Positions 5,273 to 5,725 of a stretch of DNA of 5,725 nt are shown piece by piece. A program made the translations under genes and the position numbers. The DNA lies in NCBI GenBank assembly GCA_020061995.1, contig JAGUXE010000082.1, positions 1 to 5,725 on the forward strand. Direction: 5' to 3'. Positions within the stretch are counted from its first letter, which is position 1, and each line of letters begins with the position of its first letter. The notes beneath the pieces are model-generated. The model made no database searches and was not told the DNA's origin. It worked only from the letters and a program-made list of their open reading frames with translations. The stretch is from Ignavibacteriales bacterium. Its GTDB lineage: Bacteria; Bacteroidota; Ignavibacteria; Ignavibacteriales; Ignavibacteriaceae.

Positions 5273-5295
5273 TTATCCACATATTATCAACAGAC
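5273..5295 (+). promoter_or_regulatory. DnaA-box doublet upstream of dnaA
   Basis: The perfect box TTATCCACA (5273-5281) is followed after two bases by TTATCAACA (5284-5292) and then GAC. On the minus strand this reads GTC, TGTTGATA, a short spacer, TGTGGATAA: the same unit as 3469-3488 with three extra bases (ATA). Trio-like triplets are not seen next to this copy. It is probably the second DnaA-binding half of a bipartite origin and a regulatory site for dnaA. Confidence 0.7.
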
Positions 5296-5377
5296 TTTAA
5301 GGGCTTCTGTTAGGTCAAAAAATAGAAAGGAAAATCGTCTAGAGCAAGTTAAATTTAACAATAATTTAATATTTGTA

Positions 5378-5419
5378 GTAAAAATTTGGCGGCAAATGAA
5401 AATTATTCCATTTGTCGCC
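5378..5419 (-). terminator. Rho-independent terminator of hemL
   Basis: On the minus strand, 8 bases after the hemL stop codon, GGCGACAAATG (5419-5409) pairs with CATTTGCCGCC (5398-5388) across an AATT-rich loop. There is a single A-C mismatch in 11 positions. The stem is followed by AAATTTTTAC (5387-5378), giving a five-U run. Position, stem and U run make this a good intrinsic terminator, separating hemL transcription from the dnaA upstream region. Confidence 0.8.
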
Positions 5420-5427
5420 TGAAAGAG

Positions 5428-5725
5428 TTATAAAATTGACTTTAAAGATTCGTATTGAGCATTAATTGTTTTGTTGAGATCTTCTTCTGTGTGTGAGAGC
5501 GAAACAAAAAATGCTTCGAATTGTGCAGGGGCAAGATAGATACCTCGATTCAACATTTCATGGAAATACTTTCCATACAATTTTGTGTCAGATAAAAACG
5601 CAGAGTTAAAATCCGTTACAGGCTGTTCTGTGAAAAATAATGTTCCCATTGATCCAACTCGATTAAATGCGAATTTTTTATTTAATGATTTAAGATTTTC
5701 AACAAACCCATCTTCAAGAAATTTA
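5428..5725 (-). CDS. hemL: Glutamate-1-semialdehyde 2,1-aminomutase, C-terminal part
   Basis: HemL is the PLP-dependent aminomutase that converts glutamate-1-semialdehyde to 5-aminolevulinate in the C5 route to haem and other tetrapyrroles. The window holds the last 98 codons and the stop; the reading frame is open through the right edge, so the ATG at 5649 is internal (it is the M of FNRVGSMGTLFF). Recognition rests on FNRVGSMGTLFFTEQPV, then YFHEMLNRGIYLAPAQFEAFFVSLSHTEEDLNKTI, which matches the family's conserved C-terminus (FFHxML..GVYLAPSxFEAxFxSxAHT..DI..T). The PLP lysine and most of the catalytic domain lie outside the window. The family is about 430 residues, so roughly a quarter is visible. 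It ends in its own terminator and is likely a separate unit from dnaA. Confidence 0.95.
   Translation of the reverse strand, partial: KFLEDGFVENLKSLNKKFAFNRVGSMGTLFFTEQPVTDFNSAFLSDTKLYGKYFHEMLNRGIYLAPAQFEAFFVSLSHTEEDLNKTINAQYESLKSIL

Noticed and set aside
5240..5422. A 60-codon plus-strand open frame across the dnaA/hemL spacer
   Set aside because: It runs through the DnaA-box doublet and the hemL terminator hairpin, has no ribosome binding site and no recognisable protein features.

Overview
This AT-rich window reads as chromosomal DNA around the replication origin of a bacterium, probably of the Bacteroidota/Ignavibacteriota/Chlorobiota group. The lineage is inferred from three things: low GC, weak Shine-Dalgarno signals, and a secreted TlpA-type protein whose N-terminal carboxypeptidase-regulatory-like domain is typical of Bacteroidota. 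No rRNA or other phylogenetic marker apart from DnaA is present, so the phylum is not proven.

Layout. Positions 1-502 hold no credible gene. They are packed with short repeats: two perfect hairpins with a TGAA loop, a third palindrome whose minus-strand reading also has TGAA at its centre, and several arrays of an 8-10 bp CTAAG/CCAAG-type unit in alternating orientations. Next come msrB (minus, methionine-R-sulfoxide reductase) and, divergent from it, an ogt-type O6-alkylguanine-DNA alkyltransferase gene (plus). Another repeat array lies between those two genes. Convergent with ogt is a 547-residue exported TlpA/thioredoxin-fold protein (minus). Then come a 283-bp origin-like spacer, dnaA (minus), a 385-bp spacer with more DnaA boxes, a hemL terminator, and the 3' end of hemL (minus), which runs off the right edge.

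The most informative part is the pair of spacers that flank dnaA. Both carry perfect and near-perfect DnaA boxes. The spacer downstream of dnaA also has a 36-bp stretch without a single G or C, a run of five DnaA-trio-like triplets (TAG TAA TAG TAA TAA), a GTC spacer and a tight DnaA-box doublet, in the order described for the basal unwinding element of Bacillus subtilis oriC. The spacer upstream of dnaA carries almost the same GTC-plus-doublet sequence in the opposite orientation, but without the trios. This suggests a bipartite oriC with dnaA between its halves. dnaN is not next to dnaA.

The genes do not form one pathway. msrB and ogt are both damage-repair functions (oxidised methionine, alkylated guanine). 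The TlpA-like protein acts outside the cytoplasm in thiol-disulfide chemistry, HemL makes 5-aminolevulinate for tetrapyrroles, and DnaA starts replication. I found no defence system, mobile-element gene, CRISPR array or RNA gene.
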